DNA from: Entomortierella parvispora
Lineage: Eukaryota; Mortierellomycota; Mortierellomycetes; Mortierellales; Mortierellaceae
Direction: 5' to 3'
Assembly (NCBI GenBank): GCA_963573315.1
Contig: CAUYJH010000036.1
Span: 1-43,093 of the forward strand
DNA: 43,093 nt
Positions 1 through 12,601 of this stretch are shown in pieces. The notes under the pieces were generated by a model. The model was not told the DNA's origin. It saw nothing but the letters and a program-made list of their open reading frames with translations, and made no database searches. The stretch's first letter is position 1, and every line of letters begins with the position of its first letter. Made by a program: the position numbers and the translations under genes.

Positions 1-389
1 CATCTCGGCTGCTGAGCTCCGTCACGTTCTCACCAACCTTGGTGAGCGTTTGACCGACAACGAGGTTGACGAGATGATTCACGAGGCTGATGTTGATGGG
101 TAAGCTTTTTTTCTTTCATCCCACGGTTGTGGACACTTTTTTTTTTTTTTTTTTTTTCTGCTGTACTGACTCGTATTGTTTTTTTTTTTCATCATCCGTT
201 TACTGCGAAATAGCGATGGTCAAATCAACTATGAGGTACGTCCGCCGTAGACCAAGCCATGTGAACATGGAGGTGGTTTTTGATGATCTCCATATGTCCT
301 CGTGGCTTTTCGTGTTCTCGACCGCTGACTCGATCTTTTTTGTATCCTGGGATTTATAGGAATTCGTCCGTATGATGATGAGCAAGTAA
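1..389 (+). CDS. Calmodulin, C-terminal part (gene enters from the left edge)
   Basis: This is the last part of calmodulin, the EF-hand calcium sensor that binds and regulates kinases, calcineurin and other targets. Three exons are seen: 1-99 (reading frame begins at base 2), 214-235 and 360-389, with the stop TAA at 387-389. Both introns are GT-AG, and the first has a long T tract. The translation runs from [20 protein letters not shown] through the fourth EF-hand loop (DVDGDGQINYEE) to the end FVRMMMSK, which is near-diagnostic for calmodulin. The loop keeps its calcium-ligand Asp, Asp, Asp, Asn and Glu positions. EF-hands 1 and 2 lie outside the window. It converges on the Rab gene, leaving about 565 bp between the two stops. 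Residue Asn in LTDN differs from the common LTDE and is a minor variant. Confidence 0.95.
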
Positions 390-954
390 ACGACGTTTCG
401 AACCGACCAACACCAACACTTCACCCCTTCCCGCGGACTGTTTTAGTTCTTTTACTATTTTACTTTGTTCATTAAAAAATTCTGCTTGAAAAGAGGTTGA
501 CCGTTGTTGTGGTCGATGCCATGACGAAATGCTACCAAAGGCTGGATCCCAAAAGCCCACTTCAAAAAGCAAAAAACGGCGATTGCGGATGTCTCTCAAC
601 TGACAGATTGTGTCTGAGAGCTATTGTGGCGTAACACTTTTTGAGATACTAGTATTGTAGTATTGTTCAGCAAAAGTCTCTGCTCGGTCAGTTCTTCTTG
701 GATTGTCCTCTTTGGAGTGTGTGCTACAGTCACACCAGCAGATACAGCTTTTTTTTGTTCGACGATCAACGGAGGGAAGAGGGAGGGCCAATTGAGATCT
801 TTGAGTGATATGCTTTTTATGTACTTTTTTCTTTTATTCTTTGGTAGGGGTTCACGAGGTTCAAATTAAAATCTCGTGGGAGGACATAACGGACGGGTGG
901 AGGAGGAGGAGGGGGAGAGAGTCGGGAGGTTCGATCAGGCGTTCCATGGTGGAT
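390..954. other. Convergent 3' intergenic region
   Basis: This stretch lies between the calmodulin stop and the Rab stop. It should hold both 3' untranslated regions. It contains short T runs and no open frame or RNA that I can support. Confidence 0.6.
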
Positions 955-1868
955 CTATATTCCACAGCATGTCCCGTTAGCGCTCGGTGCCTGAGCTTGC
1001 TCCAATCGATCCTGTTCCAGTTGCTGTAATGTGATGGCATTCTCGGCCTGAATCCGTTTAATCCTCTCAATCTCTTGTTTTCTCTCGACCAACTTTCTTG
1101 TGATTTGCAGAAACAATTCCTCAATGCCTAAACAAAGAAAGAAAGAAAGAAAGAAAGAGCTTTCGAATTAGTATGGAATATCACGCAAGTTCTTGAAAAG
1201 TAGATCTTTTCCCATGAAAGACTTTTTTTTTTTTCCTTTTTTTCCCGTGCTGACCGTACCGTCGTCATCTTTAGCGGATACTTCATGAACTACAGATTCG
1301 GCGCCCAGTACTCTTGCCACGTATTCTTCTGTGCGGGAGATGGGGACGACCCTCTTTGTGGCTGCCAGGTCCAATTTGTTTCCGACCACGTGGATGACTA
1401 GAAACGAGATCATAGGGAAAAAAAAAAAATAGAGTCAGATTTTCAGATGTTTTCTTTCCATGTCCGCGACCATGTGGGTCATACATTTCCTCTCTGGTCA
1501 GTATGGACGTGCAGAGAGAGAGAATTGATCGCCCGCCAAAAAGAAAAAAAGAAAAACGTACTCAGATCCTCTGTCATGTTCTTTCTCAGTTCCTCCACCC
1601 ACGAGCTCATGTCCTTGAACGATTCCTCTGATGTGATGTCGTAGACCAAGATTGCAGCATTGGCCTAGTTATTTGAAAAGCAAAAGAATAACATGAGTGA
1701 TAAAGAACAACTTGTCGATCCAGAGAGAGTGTGTGTCCAGTCCTGGGTAAAAAACCACATACCCCGCGATAATACATCGGTGCCATGGATCGGAAGCGCT
1801 CCTGTCCCGCGGTATCCCAGATCTGGAGCCTTACTTTGCAATTGTCTACCACCCTAGAGATTCACAAG

Positions 1869-1903
<35 letters not shown>

Positions 1904-2710
1904 CCCAAAAGATTGTTATGATACTGTCATCTGATCGTGGGTGGTTGTTTCCTTGACAATGACATCAGTTATGTTTTTTTTTTTTTTTTTGGTTTTGTTT
2001 TTGTTTTGATTTCATGGGCAAACTTACAACTTCTTGGTCATGAACGACGCTCCAATGGTCGACGTGCAATTGGCGGAAAATGTCTTTTGCACATAGCGAA
2101 CAACTAGCGAAGTCTTTCCGACACCTGAAGGAACAACACGGGCACAATAAAACAAGAGGAGCACATTGAGTTTTAGATATCTGTTCGGGCGGAACCCAAT
2201 GTCGATCGGGAAGGAAAAACAAGCCGATGGTGGGATGCCGGTTCTGTTTCGTGTAAGTTTTGTCAAGAAAGGGAAACGCGCTCGTTCGTCCAAAAGTAGT
2301 TTTCGAATTAGGTCGGTTCCCGCCTGTTTCCTTGTTCAGCTCGATCGGGTCGTGAATCCGCCTTGGACGTCCTATTCCTTGCCCCTGTATTTCCCGCGTT
2401 TCCCGCTCTCTGGGTCGATTAGAAAAGAAAGAAAAAGAGAACGACTGTGTTCTCGGATAGCTTTGGCTTCTTTTTTAAGCCAATTTGCTGCACGACTCTT
2501 GAAGCTTCCAGTTATTCTCTGTCTGGCATTGATTATTCCCGCGCTATGGCTCTCCTGACTCCTGAATGGTCCGCCCCCTGTTGTTACTGAGTCGAGTAGT
2601 AAGATGACTCCTGAGAAACAAGAGTAGAAAAAGCTCTTCCTTCAATATTAGTTCTTGTTACCTTGGCTTCCAAGAATAACGACCTTGGCCTCGAGCAAAG
2701 ACGAGTACAT
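955..2710 (-). CDS. Rab-family small GTPase (Rab5/Rab22-like)
   Basis: This is a membrane-traffic GTPase switch. Six exons join in frame: 2710-2662, 2124-2028, 1853-1763, 1664-1562, 1397-1260 and 1127-955, giving 216 residues, a normal Rab length. All introns are GT-AG, and several hold long T runs on the plus strand (for example about 1872-1904). Visible motifs are the P-loop GSQGVGKTS (residues 14-22), the switch I region [15 protein letters not shown] (61-67), NKLD (120-123) and SAK (154-156). A charged helical tail follows, ending in CCGI, a likely double geranylgeranylation site. The start is the ATG at 2710 because [13 protein letters not shown] forms the expected first beta strand and its splice completes the P-loop. 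The GASF signature suggests the endosomal Rab5/22/31 side of the family. That subfamily call is inference. Confidence 0.92.
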
Positions 2711-4881
2711 TTAGATATGAGGGTATGAAGGGGTATGGGGTATGAGATATGTGGAGTAGGTAGGGTATGTTGGTCCTGGATTCTTGTTCAGGGGGTGAAT
2801 CCCGAGGGTGTTCTCAGGCAGCAAGAAATGGTCTTGTTTTATGTTGTAGAAAAGGGTAGGGTAGCGAGCAGGTCGTGAGGTCGGGCAACAAAGGGGGGAA
2901 ACGCCAAGGCCAGTTGGGCTCAGCGGGATGGGAGAGTGGGTACGAGCGTGCGTATTCGTGAAGAGTCCCTTGCTGCGGTTGAGAGGGCAAGTGGGGGCAG
3001 GAGTATGGGAAGGGGGGATAATGAGTGCAATGCACAGAGGAACAAAAGACGAGAAAAATGGGCAAGCGTAGAAAGGGATGGATGCAGGTGAGAAATGATG
3101 TTGGGCAGACACTTGTAGAGTGTGCAATGTGGTTCGAGAAGGCCTGGAGCGCGTGGCAATCACACCGAGGATGGGTCGACTGGGGGGGAGGATGAAGGTG
3201 GGGAATCAGGATGTCAGACAGAAGGGTCGTAAAGATGAGAGGGGTTTGGACTGGTTCGGTTTGGATTGGATGGATGGATGGATTGAAGGAAGGAGTGGAG
3301 AGGGACGGACGAAAAAAGAACGAAAAGAGAAGAGAAGAAAAAAAAAAAAAAAAAAAAAAAAACACGAGAGCGCAAGTCCAATGTCGCTTCTCAGTCCTCG
3401 AGAAGGCGCGGAGTGGGAATGGAATGAGTGAGAGCGACGAGAAACAGAGAGTAAGAGTGCAAGAGGAAAAGAGCGAGAGCGAAGGGAGGGGACAGTAATG
3501 GAAGAGGGGTGGCTGTCTGCATTGGAGGAGAGCGAGAGGGAGAGAAAGAGAGGGAGAGAAAGTGAGGGAGGAACGAAGAGGATCATTCTCAGCGGATGCA
3601 AGCCAGCGCACACCCCACACCCATTCCATGCCATGCCATGCCATGCCATGCATGGGTCAAGCAGTGCATGCAACAATTGATTGTGTGCGATGTGTGTCTG
3701 CAGCCCCTCCGAGAGCAATTGGTCCTTTTTGGTGGCGCTTTTTTTTTTTTGAGTCGTCCTTTCGTGACTTGACTGAAGAGACCAGCAGGACCATCCTTCT
3801 CCTCCTTCTCGCCAGTAGACCCCCGTCTCGCTCCGCCCCTGTTCAGTCAGACATTGAGCTCAAACACGGCCATCCAGTGACCAGAGGCTCTTTCAATTAA
3901 AGACTCAAATTTGCTTCAAGTGACTTTGACGACGTGTTGTTGTTGTTGATGTCTTTTCGTGGTTATGATTGCGATGCTCTCCTCCAGCTCTGTTCATTTG
4001 TTCATTTGTTCATTTTGTTCGTTCTCTTCTTGGGATACGAGACGAAAGAAAGGAGCATTAACATTGTCGCTGCAGACAACAATAATGGCCCAGCACAAAG
4101 GCCCAGCACAGGAAAAGCAGATCACAAAGTCCACGGCCCCAACCCAGCAACCTCTGCAGCAACCTCTGCACCAACCTCTGCAGCAGCCAGCAGGTCTCCT
4201 CTCCCTCTCCTCTCCACAGCGACTCAAGAAGGAAGAAAAAAAAGGAGCATCAGATGCACCCAGACGTGCGTCATTTCACGCGCTAGCTCGCGGCTAGTTC
4301 AACTTATTGGCTGGACTGGACCGGGTACTCGGACCTCTTTCGTCTCATTCGTCTGCAATATATATTGATATTGCTGGCCGCCCACCACTCACAGCCAGGT
4401 CAAGGCCACACAGGTAATAATGACAACAGAGCACCACCACTTGTACTCAATTCCAGCCGCAAATTGGCTCGGTGCTCGCTCGCTCCACACACAGACGAGA
4501 TCTCCTCCCTTTTCACCTCATTGTCCAACCTGTCCGACGCTGTGTAACCCATCTCTTCTAACCCTTTCTTCCTGCTTCTTTTTCCACCTCTGTTCCTCTG
4601 TTCCCTTGGCTTTTCCCGCTCTCGCCGTCTCTATCTCTTCCTTCTCTCCTTTCTGCCTTGCACCCACCACCCACCTGATTGCCACTCTGTCGTGCTGCAT
4701 CGCGTGGTATCCATCATTTCTCTCTTCTCACTTCTGTTCCCACCCTCCCCCCGATCTGACCAGCTCGCTCCTCCTGATCACCGCCAACAAAGCAACTCAA
4801 ACAAACAAACACAAAACCCGCATCCATTGCGCCTAACTGCACCAGCCAGGAAACAAACATACAACAACAACAACAATAACG
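2711..4881. other. Long low-complexity divergent intergenic region
   Basis: This is a 2.2 kb spacer between the divergent Rab and Sestrin genes. It holds strand-biased purine/pyrimidine sequence, an A run at about 3341-3361, GGAT repeats near 3266-3283, a 5-bp CCATG repeat at about 3625-3652, repeats of CAACCTCTGCAG near 4146-4190 and a CAA-rich leader just before 4882. Open frames exist but are compositionally biased, with no recognisable domain. It probably contains both promoters and 5' untranslated regions. Confidence 0.6.
3625..3652. repeat. Short tandem repeat of CCATG
   Basis: About five copies of the pentamer CCATG lie in tandem in the intergenic region upstream of the Rab gene. Confidence 0.85.
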
Positions 4882-7800
4882 ATGTCCCGCGCCCATACCC
4901 TGTGGCACCAGAACCTTGCCCTGGGTCCTGGCCACATCTCTGTCCTCCGCTACGGTGAGTCCATTCTTCTGAAATAGAGTCTTGAATCTTGGGTTCCTCG
5001 AGATCTTTTCGGGGAAAAAAAAGAGTTGAGAGCAGGTGGAAGAGAGCGAGAATTCCTGTGTCATTGTGGCTGTTGCAGTCGCACAGACAGACAGCCAGAG
5101 TCGACGACGACACCTTCCCTCCGAGCAGCACGCAACGTCTTTTTTATCGCTCAAGGGCATCGTCAAGGACAGAGAAGGTGGTCGCATCCAGGAGACCCGA
5201 AAGATTAAAAAGGGACACAGGACAAGGAGAGGGGCAGGAAGAGGACGGGGAGGGGGGGGGACAAGGACGCTATCATGGACATGGACTTCAAGGGAACAAC
5301 AACAACAACAAAAAACAAAAAAAAACTCCACACACGTCCCGCACGCTATTGTAGAGCGAGCGAGAGCAAGCCCATTTTTTTTTCCCCTTGCGTTCGTTCG
5401 TTCGTTCGTTCGTTGTCTCTTTCCTCCTCTGACTCATCTTACTGCATCCTTCTCTTTCTCTTCTTCTTCTTCTTCATCCATCTCCATCTCCACATCATCC
5501 ACTCGTATCCACTCATTCATTCATTCTTCTTCTTCTACTTCTCCATATCCTTCATTCCTCTGCATTCCTCTTCATCTCGTCGCATCGCCTTCCCTTCCAT
5601 CCGTCTCCTTCACTTTCTTTGCCCTCTTGTCCACTCCACCCACTATCAATGCTCCTGTCGCCCATAGATGATCCCTTCCCCAGGCCAATCGCTTCCTCGT
5701 CTTCCTCCGTCACATATTCGCGATTCAGGGCCGTGCTCTTCAATGACCTCCTCGACAGCGATCCAACAAACAGGGCCCGCGCCCTGGACAACATTGTCCA
5801 GATCGTGACCGAATGGGCGCGTGTAGTAACCGACAACAATGCCCTGGCTGATCTATCTCGCCCCGGCTCCTTTTCCAATGCCAGCATCGGTGCTCATGGG
5901 AACCCCACCCCACCCTTCAGTCCGGCCTCTGCAGGCGCCCTTGGCCCTTGCTCTATCGAGGGCACCCTCTTTTCCCAGGACAACACCTCTGCCTCGGCGC
6001 TGTCCTTTGAAAAGCTGACCATCTCCACGAGCACACCACATCCCTTCCAACGGCAAAACAGCGACAGCAGTCAGCGAACGCACTCTAGACAAGAATCCTC
6101 GTCCATGTCTTCATCGTCCCCGCTCACCGGCTCTCCCCAGCTGAATAGCGCCCTGCACTCGGCCTCGTCTTCAACATGTGCCGTGGAAAATGGATCCAGT
6201 AGCGCCAACGTCGCCCTCTCGTCTTCGCCCCGCACCGCCTCCAGCTACCATTTCCAGAACGATCCCGACGTGCACTTCAACCGTTCGCTGCCAGACAAGC
6301 TGTCGCCACTGGAAGAGCGCGTGGCCGAGGTGGACGAGGCCGCACGCCTCTTGCGCCACCACATCCTCACCATCCTGCGCTTTTCAGTGTGCTGTCCCTA
6401 CAAGGACGTCAAGATTTGTCTCGTGGGGCTGCTGAGAGATCTCGAGGTAATACCCCACATTCTATCTACCATAGTCATCTCTACTGCTGGCTTCCAACCT
6501 GCCGAGTCGATGCTACTGCTTTCTACAAAAGTTTTGTAGCACTGGCCAGCTGCCAAAGTGCAAGGAACCTGATCTTGTCAATGCTCACTCTTATATTTTC
6601 TCTCTGTCGTAATAGTCGTTCAACATCCCTATCCCAAAGCCAATTCATCCCTCCGCGTCCTTCTTCATCGAGCCAAAGGACATCTATCTCCTGGACAGTC
6701 CAGAAAACTCCCGCTGTGCGTCGCCCACTCTCTCCGCCAAAGACAGATCGTCCTCGTGCTCTTCGCTCTCTACTCTACCAGCCAGCGCACCCTGCCTTCC
6801 TCCCACGGTCGGCTGTGTCCCAGACGAGTCAACAAAGCAGATCATGACCCACACGTTCCTCAACTATGGTCGGACCAGCAACCTGTTCCGGATCCTCGCC
6901 TTCTTTCCCTCATTCTGGGAAAAGTTTGAGAGCTCACAATCCTGCATGATGAATGGACCAGGACCTATCCCAAAGCCCTGGCGCTGCTATGTCGCCATCA
7001 TGGTAAGCAATTGACTCGCTGTGTTGTAACCCCGCACCTTCTGTAGACGGGACGGGATCCCAAAAGGCATAGAACATGTCGACATCACCAGGAGTCATGG
7101 TGACAAGGGATCAAATGCTGTTGGAGCGGACAGAGGCGGACGGATATTTCAGACGGCGCACCATCACGTCATTTGTCAAAAACTATGTTGACTAGTTTTA
7201 AGCTAACAAACAATCGTCTTGATCTCTTTTTTTTTTTTTTTTTTTTTTTGTTTTAGGCTGCTTCCCAATACAACTGCCAATACATGGTCTCCATGATGAA
7301 GCTGGACTACTTGACTAGCGGCGGGGACCCAACCTGGCTTAACGGGCTTCAGTTCACCACACAAAAGATTCGCAATTTGGCAAAGCTCAATGGCCTGATG
7401 GCCCACCAGCCCTGGCTTCTAAAGCCTAGACACATCCAGGAACTGGTCTGCCGCGAGTCGAATCACAACCCTCATAACGTCTGGACTATCAGCGAGCTTG
7501 CGCAGGTGATGGTTATCATGTCGACTATCCACAGTATCAGTGTTCTGGTCGCAGCTTGTGGCATCGTTCCAGAGATCGACATGATTGGAGGTACATTTGT
7601 GGACCTTTCAAAAATCCAGAATGCTCGCAAAGCAGAAGAGGGTGCCATGAGCCCGCTATCCATGCTTCCCTCACCAAAGGTGGAGGCAGACTCAACGAAA
7701 ACTGCCGCTGGTGATCAGGGCATCTTGGCCCAGTCTTTGTTCCAATATGAAGTCACCGTTCCTCCTCAACCGGTCACGAAACGAACATACGACGAGGTCA

Positions 7801-8812
7801 CTTCTAAGCTACATACTGCAGAACTTATCAGGCGGCTGTTGAACGAGCGAGAGGCTTGTGGGACTGATGGTGAAGAGGGCGAGATGGACTCTGACGCTTG
7901 TGGACAAGGTCATGGCTCAGACTTGCCTCATGGATTTGAAGAAATTGAAGACAGTAAGTTCTTTAATAGTTTTTTTTTCTTTTTCTGCAGTCTACATTCG
8001 ACCCTTGTTTCTGAAGCTAACAGTGTCGTCCAATCGTATTCTCAGCTTTCCCATCCCCAGAACCACGCATCGCCTCTCCACCATCGTCAGCCAGCGAAGC
8101 CATTACCAGTGCTGACCAACCCCAGGAGAAGAACTTGAGACCCGTTCAGGAAGACATGAGTCGTTTTCTCGATATGGCATGCCAGATTGAACCGGCGCTC
8201 TTTGATTGCCGTTCAACTCAGTACCGCGTCTTCAGGGTGGATGATTTCCGCTGGGAGGATGATGCCTCGGCTCTTCTTTCAAAGTGTTTGCCTGAACTGA
8301 GCGAAAGCCTGGAGGACGAATTCACAGAGTCGCTGAACTTTACAGACTTGAGCTTTTTTGACGCCACTGAAGAACAGCATGACGGTGGCGTGGACACGTT
8401 CGCTTTCCGTCAAGCAATCTGGTTTTATACCCTGCGACTTTTTGGCCTCCTGCATCAGGACTACAATTACCGCAACCTCTCCAGATTCATGAACACGACG
8501 CTCGCGGCCTACGTTCGTAAGGCATGTCATGGTATTTCCATGGTTGAAGCACCTGCACCCTTGGATGACACGGAAGGTCAGCGACAATCCAGCCAGTTTT
8601 ATCTCTCTGACGTGAACAAGGTCGACAAGAATGACTTTGATAACATGGGTTTTGAGCTTCGACCTGAGGAACGATGCCACATCAACATTATCGTCATGGA
8701 GGCATGCAAGCAGGCCAAACTTATGTACGCTCTGCGAGCTGTCGACCGTTGGGAACGCAAAGCGGAGGGCGGCTCCGATGAAGAAGACGAGGGTGCAGAC
8801 GAACGATTCTAA
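4882..8812 (+). CDS. Sestrin homologue
   Basis: Sestrins are stress- and amino-acid-responsive regulators acting on the GATOR2-TORC1 pathway, with a peroxidase-like N-terminal domain in animals. Five exons join in frame: 4882-4954, 5668-6446, 6616-7002, 7257-7953 and 8046-8812, giving 900 residues. The Sestrin core is clear. AIMAASQYNCQYMV keeps the Cys (about residue 420) and Tyr that correspond to the redox CxY of animal Sestrin-A, while the nearby His position appears to be Met. GGDPTWLNGLQ and MAHQPWL follow. The C-terminal half carries VDDFRWEDDA and FRQAIWFYTLRLFGLLHQDY. At 900 residues it is much longer than animal Sestrins (about 480-550) because of an N-terminal extension and Ser/Pro-rich linkers (about residues 80-220 and 320-360). 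The start at 4882 splices in phase with exon 2; an internal ATG at 5649 is the alternative. Intron 1 is unusually long at 713 bp. Confidence 0.85.
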
Positions 8813-9449
8813 ATTGTTCAGAATTCCAAAAGTGGAACATTCTGCTTTGCTGCCTTCCTTCTGCCTTCCTTCTTCCTTCGTTCACTCTTCGCTCCCTTTG
8901 CGAGCACTAGCAGCACAGCACCTTCATCACTGCATGTCATTTATTTTGTGCTACGCTCGGCACTGTTTCCAGCCCACTTACCCAAAATAGGACACCCAAC
9001 AGTGGTTGGGTGACTTGAACCTTGCATGGCTCAACCCATCAGATACCCTTGCTTTTTTTCATTCGCCTTCCATACCCAGCCCACGCAAAAGAAAATAAAC
9101 AGTAAAGAATACAGTAGTCCAGGTCTAGATCATCATGGCGACAAGGATGCCGCTGGGAAAAGAAAAAGGAGGGCTTGGGCGAATCTTCCTGCCCCTGTCG
9201 TGTACTTGTGGCGGTGCAATACTTGCTTCGTCAGGCTCACAAAGCATCATCGCAACACCGCAAATAGGGCGTTCAACTTTTCAAGCCCAAACCAAGGCCC
9301 ACCCTCTTTTTTTTCTTGTTTTCATCTCATTCATCATTCCTGCTCCACTCCCATGGGCACATGAACCTCACGACCATTTTATTCCTTGTCCGCGTACACG
9401 TTTGAAAACCCCTTGAGGCCTTTTTTCTTTTTTCCTTTTCTTGCAGACC
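8813..9449. other. Intergenic region, Sestrin 3' side and next promoter
   Basis: This is 637 bp without a supported gene. The last bases before 9447 form a pyrimidine tract ending TTGCAG, so the next gene probably has an upstream 5' exon here. I could not identify its donor with confidence. Confidence 0.5.
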
Positions 9450-12221
9450 ATGGTCAAATTCCCGAGACCCAAACGTCCAACGGTGTGCGGTGTGCCCCTC
9501 ACAAATGAGCTTCTGTTGCGTGTCTTCCTTCTCGCACTCACGATCGGAGCCTTGGCGGTCGCAGCGACCCCAAAGGTGCAATCTATCCTTCAACAGAGCA
9601 AAGTTGTGTCCGTGACCATGACAGATGACACTCAGATCCCCGTTCCAGGCACCTTGGTCTGTGGGGAACTCTTGGAGAATGTCCAAGTTCAGATGGTGAA
9701 CCGTGGACGACTCCTTGCCAATGGTTCATGGACAAGCGATACTGTACGGGATGTACCCACTAGTAAGTTTTTATTTTTTTTTCATGTGTGTTTGTTATTG
9801 TTTTCTTTTTTTGTGGTATTCCTTGTGCTCGTCGTGAGAGACCAAAGCGTATTGATGTGCGTACAGTAGTGTGCTCTTGTACTTGCCTTGGGAACAAGAA
9901 GAGCAGATGACGAAAGAGGGGTTCTCACAACAAACCTATTCTCGTACTGTTTTCCCACCGATTGTTAGGCATGTACGCTGTCAAGGATGCATCTACTCTA
10001 AACTTGCGTGCAAACGGAGACTGGCCGACCCTGGGCAAGTGTGTGATTCTTGAACCCACAGGGATCTGGTATGCAAACAACCCCCTCGGAGAAGCGGGCG
10101 ATGTAAGTCCATCACTGGTGGTTATTGCGCCCGGCATCGACGTGTGTCATGAAAAGATTCCTATTGTGCCGACGCGACGACAACTAAACACAGCCCATTT
10201 TCTCTGTTCCTCCTCGTGTTCCCACTCGAAAGGACTGTATTGACTCTATCGTTATTGTCGCACTGAGCGAGGCAAACTTCACAGGTCAAAACGACATTGG
10301 ACTCTCCATCGCAATCTGGGTAAGGCGGCCATCGTCACCTGCGTCAGGCTTTTTTTTTTTTTTTTTTTTGTTCTTTACGGCTGCCGTGCGTCTTGCTGAA
10401 TAAGAGTCCCACCCCTTGTTCACAATTCACTATTAATAGGATGGAAACGTGTACATGGGAGACCAACAACCCATTTGGAGCGGTATCCGTAAGTTCAGCC
10501 CAAGCACCACACCAGTCGCACAACCATTTGGTCTGTAGTGGCTCGCAGTCGCAGCCCGATCTTGCATGCATCTAACCATCCCGTCGCGTGTGCTTCGCCA
10601 CTTTTCAATCTAGCCTCCATCAATACTCTGACATTTGTCTACAGTGAGCTCATTCCGTTCAAGACAAAGGTTCCCCAGACACACTTCACCATGCAAAAGG
10701 TTCGGTCTTTTTCAGCAACGGGTTTGTCTCGTTTTTCTCTCTCTCTATGTCGCCCCTACTCACCAGTCCGTGCTTGTTTGATTCCTTTTGTAGCAAAACC
10801 TCCGCACCATGAGTGCCGGATTCTTTGCAAACCAAACCGTGATCGGAAGAGTCGTACTATCCCCAGACACATTCTTTGTTACGCGGTACTTTGACAAGCC
10901 AAGCTACACCTGGGTTGATCTTGCAGGAGCCATTGGAGGGTACTGTTCTTTTCTTTTTTTACTGGCTTGGGAGACTTCTTCCCCTTGATATCCTCTAACC
11001 TACCATCCCATGTCTTTTAGAATGGCATCCATCGCCCTTGCCATTTGGATTTTCTTGTTTGGAAGCGGAAAATACAAGAGCTGGGGTGTTGTTCAACGCT
11101 ATATTCTCCAAACCTCGCCCAACTCGAAACGCTTCCGCGGAGCAGAGGCGACTCCCAAGAATCCCTTGGAAGCGGTCAAAATGTTTGTACAGAGTCAAAT
11201 CGCGCGTTTGGATACCAGTGTAGAGAATGATCTGGACAATGTCCCTCTCCAGACTTCGACAGAGGAGCATCGACGCGTTCTCTCTGCACGGTACAGCAAG
11301 GCGTTTGATATGGAAGCAGCGGCGGCGGCAGTTGCCTCTGGAGCCAACACGACACGAAATGGAAACGGTGGCGTTCGAGAACGAGGTGTTTCGCTTGTTG
11401 ACGGAAACAATCCTGGCAGTGAGGATGCAGATCACAGGTTTTCCCAGTATTCGATCGAAACGGGTGCTCCACCCAACTTTTACTTTTCGGACCAAGGGGC
11501 TCCTCTTTCGAGGTCAATGCAACCACTGAGGCCCATTGGTAGCTCTCCAGACGATGCAGAAGAACAGGTGGATGAATTGATTCGACTGATTGATTTGAGG
11601 ATGGATGAAAGGATGTGGAGTTTGGAAAGGACTCTGTCTCGCTATTACCTGGACGGGTTCCGATTGCGAAACTACTCTGCGCCGCGCCCCTTCCGTCTAT
11701 CAGACACCAAAGAAGAAAGTCAGTATCCTCCATCATCACGCGTCGAGCTGATGCAGGACGGTGCAGGCAATCGTGCAGGTGGGGAAGTGCAACTGGTGAG
11801 CAGGCCACTGCCTCCTATTCCTGCTCCAGAAATTCCACCGTACCCTCCTCGACCTCAAGTCCGAGACCAATTTGAGTATGTGATTGACGTTCACACTCAA
11901 CCGCCACCTGCAATTGATATTTCGCCCGTTTATAGCGACGACTCAAAATCAGACTTTGGCTCCTTGCCTGCCTCATCCTCGTCAGCGACACCATTCTTGA
12001 ACCCAGGGTTCCCAGAGCGTAAAGACATCAGAGGCACAATCCGTCGGGCTGTGGAAAGACTACAACAGGAATGGCCACAAAGCCACGCAACCTCTCCAAC
12101 AATGACGGAAGCGTATGTGCCAAGAACACAATACAACAGCGTGCAATATCAGCAACAACAACAGCAGCAAAGTCAGGGTCACCCTATGAACCAAGGCCAG
12201 CAGCACGATACATTTTACTGA
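9450..12221 (+). CDS. Two-pass membrane protein of unknown family with long cytoplasmic tail
   Basis: I do not recognise the family. Seven exons join in frame: 9450-9762, 9969-10102, 10233-10319, 10440-10488, 10614-10699, 10794-10939 and 11021-12221, giving 671 residues. A basic N-terminus precedes a hydrophobic helix at about residues 21-40. A roughly 220-residue domain then carries a few Cys (in VCGELL, GKCVIL and DCIDS) and N-glycosylation sequons such as NGS, NFT and NQT. A second helix lies at about 263-288 (ASIALAIWIFLFG). The remaining 380 residues look cytoplasmic: an Ala/Arg-rich stretch, a charged helix (VDELIRLIDLRMDERMWSLE), a Pro-rich segment and a Gln-rich end. The inferred topology is both ends inside with one external domain, as in a surface sensor or anchor; that role is inference. 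The ATG at 9450 directly follows a splice-acceptor-like TTGCAG, so an upstream 5' exon is possible. Confidence 0.75.
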
Positions 12222-12556
12222 GAGAATTTATATCATTTAAATTACCTAAATACTCAAAAATGAGCTATAAACCTGACTTATCCAGAAACCCCTTCTCCCC
12301 TCTGGGATGCGAGCCATGTCCTGTTCCAGTCAGTGTACACTTTGCTTTTCTCATGCTCGAGGAGGTTTTTTTTTTTTTCTTCCTTTGACGGTCACCAAGT
12401 TCGGGAACGAAATTTTGAAGGGAAACTGCCAAAGGAAAGAATTGGGATCCCGTAACTGTGCCTGCAGATCTTTGTCTGCAAGATCTCCGGTGCTCTCAAA
12501 CTATGACGACTGTATCTTTTTCGCGGTACATGCATACAAAACCAGCAGACAACAAG

Positions 12557-12569
12557 TACTGTCACTGTA
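12557..12569 (-). repeat. 13-bp inverted copy of the Crypton A left end
   Basis: On the minus strand this reads TACAGTGACAGTA, identical to the first 13 bases of the element at 12759-12771. It lies 189 bp outside the element. Confidence 0.8.
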
Positions 12570-12601
12570 GACTATGGAGTACCGGTACTGAGGAAACTTG
12601 A

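Noticed and set aside
2814-3653. Long minus-strand open frame, Ser/Pro/Phe-rich
   Set aside because: Compositional by-product of pyrimidine-rich intergenic DNA; no domain, crosses a homopolymer run.
3934-4368. Overlapping plus-strand frames upstream of Sestrin
   Set aside because: Biased composition and Gln/Pro repeats from a DNA tandem repeat; more likely promoter or 5' leader.
4714-5331. Minus-strand frame opposite the Sestrin 5' end
   Set aside because: Antisense to exon 1 and intron 1 of Sestrin, low complexity, no recognisable motif.
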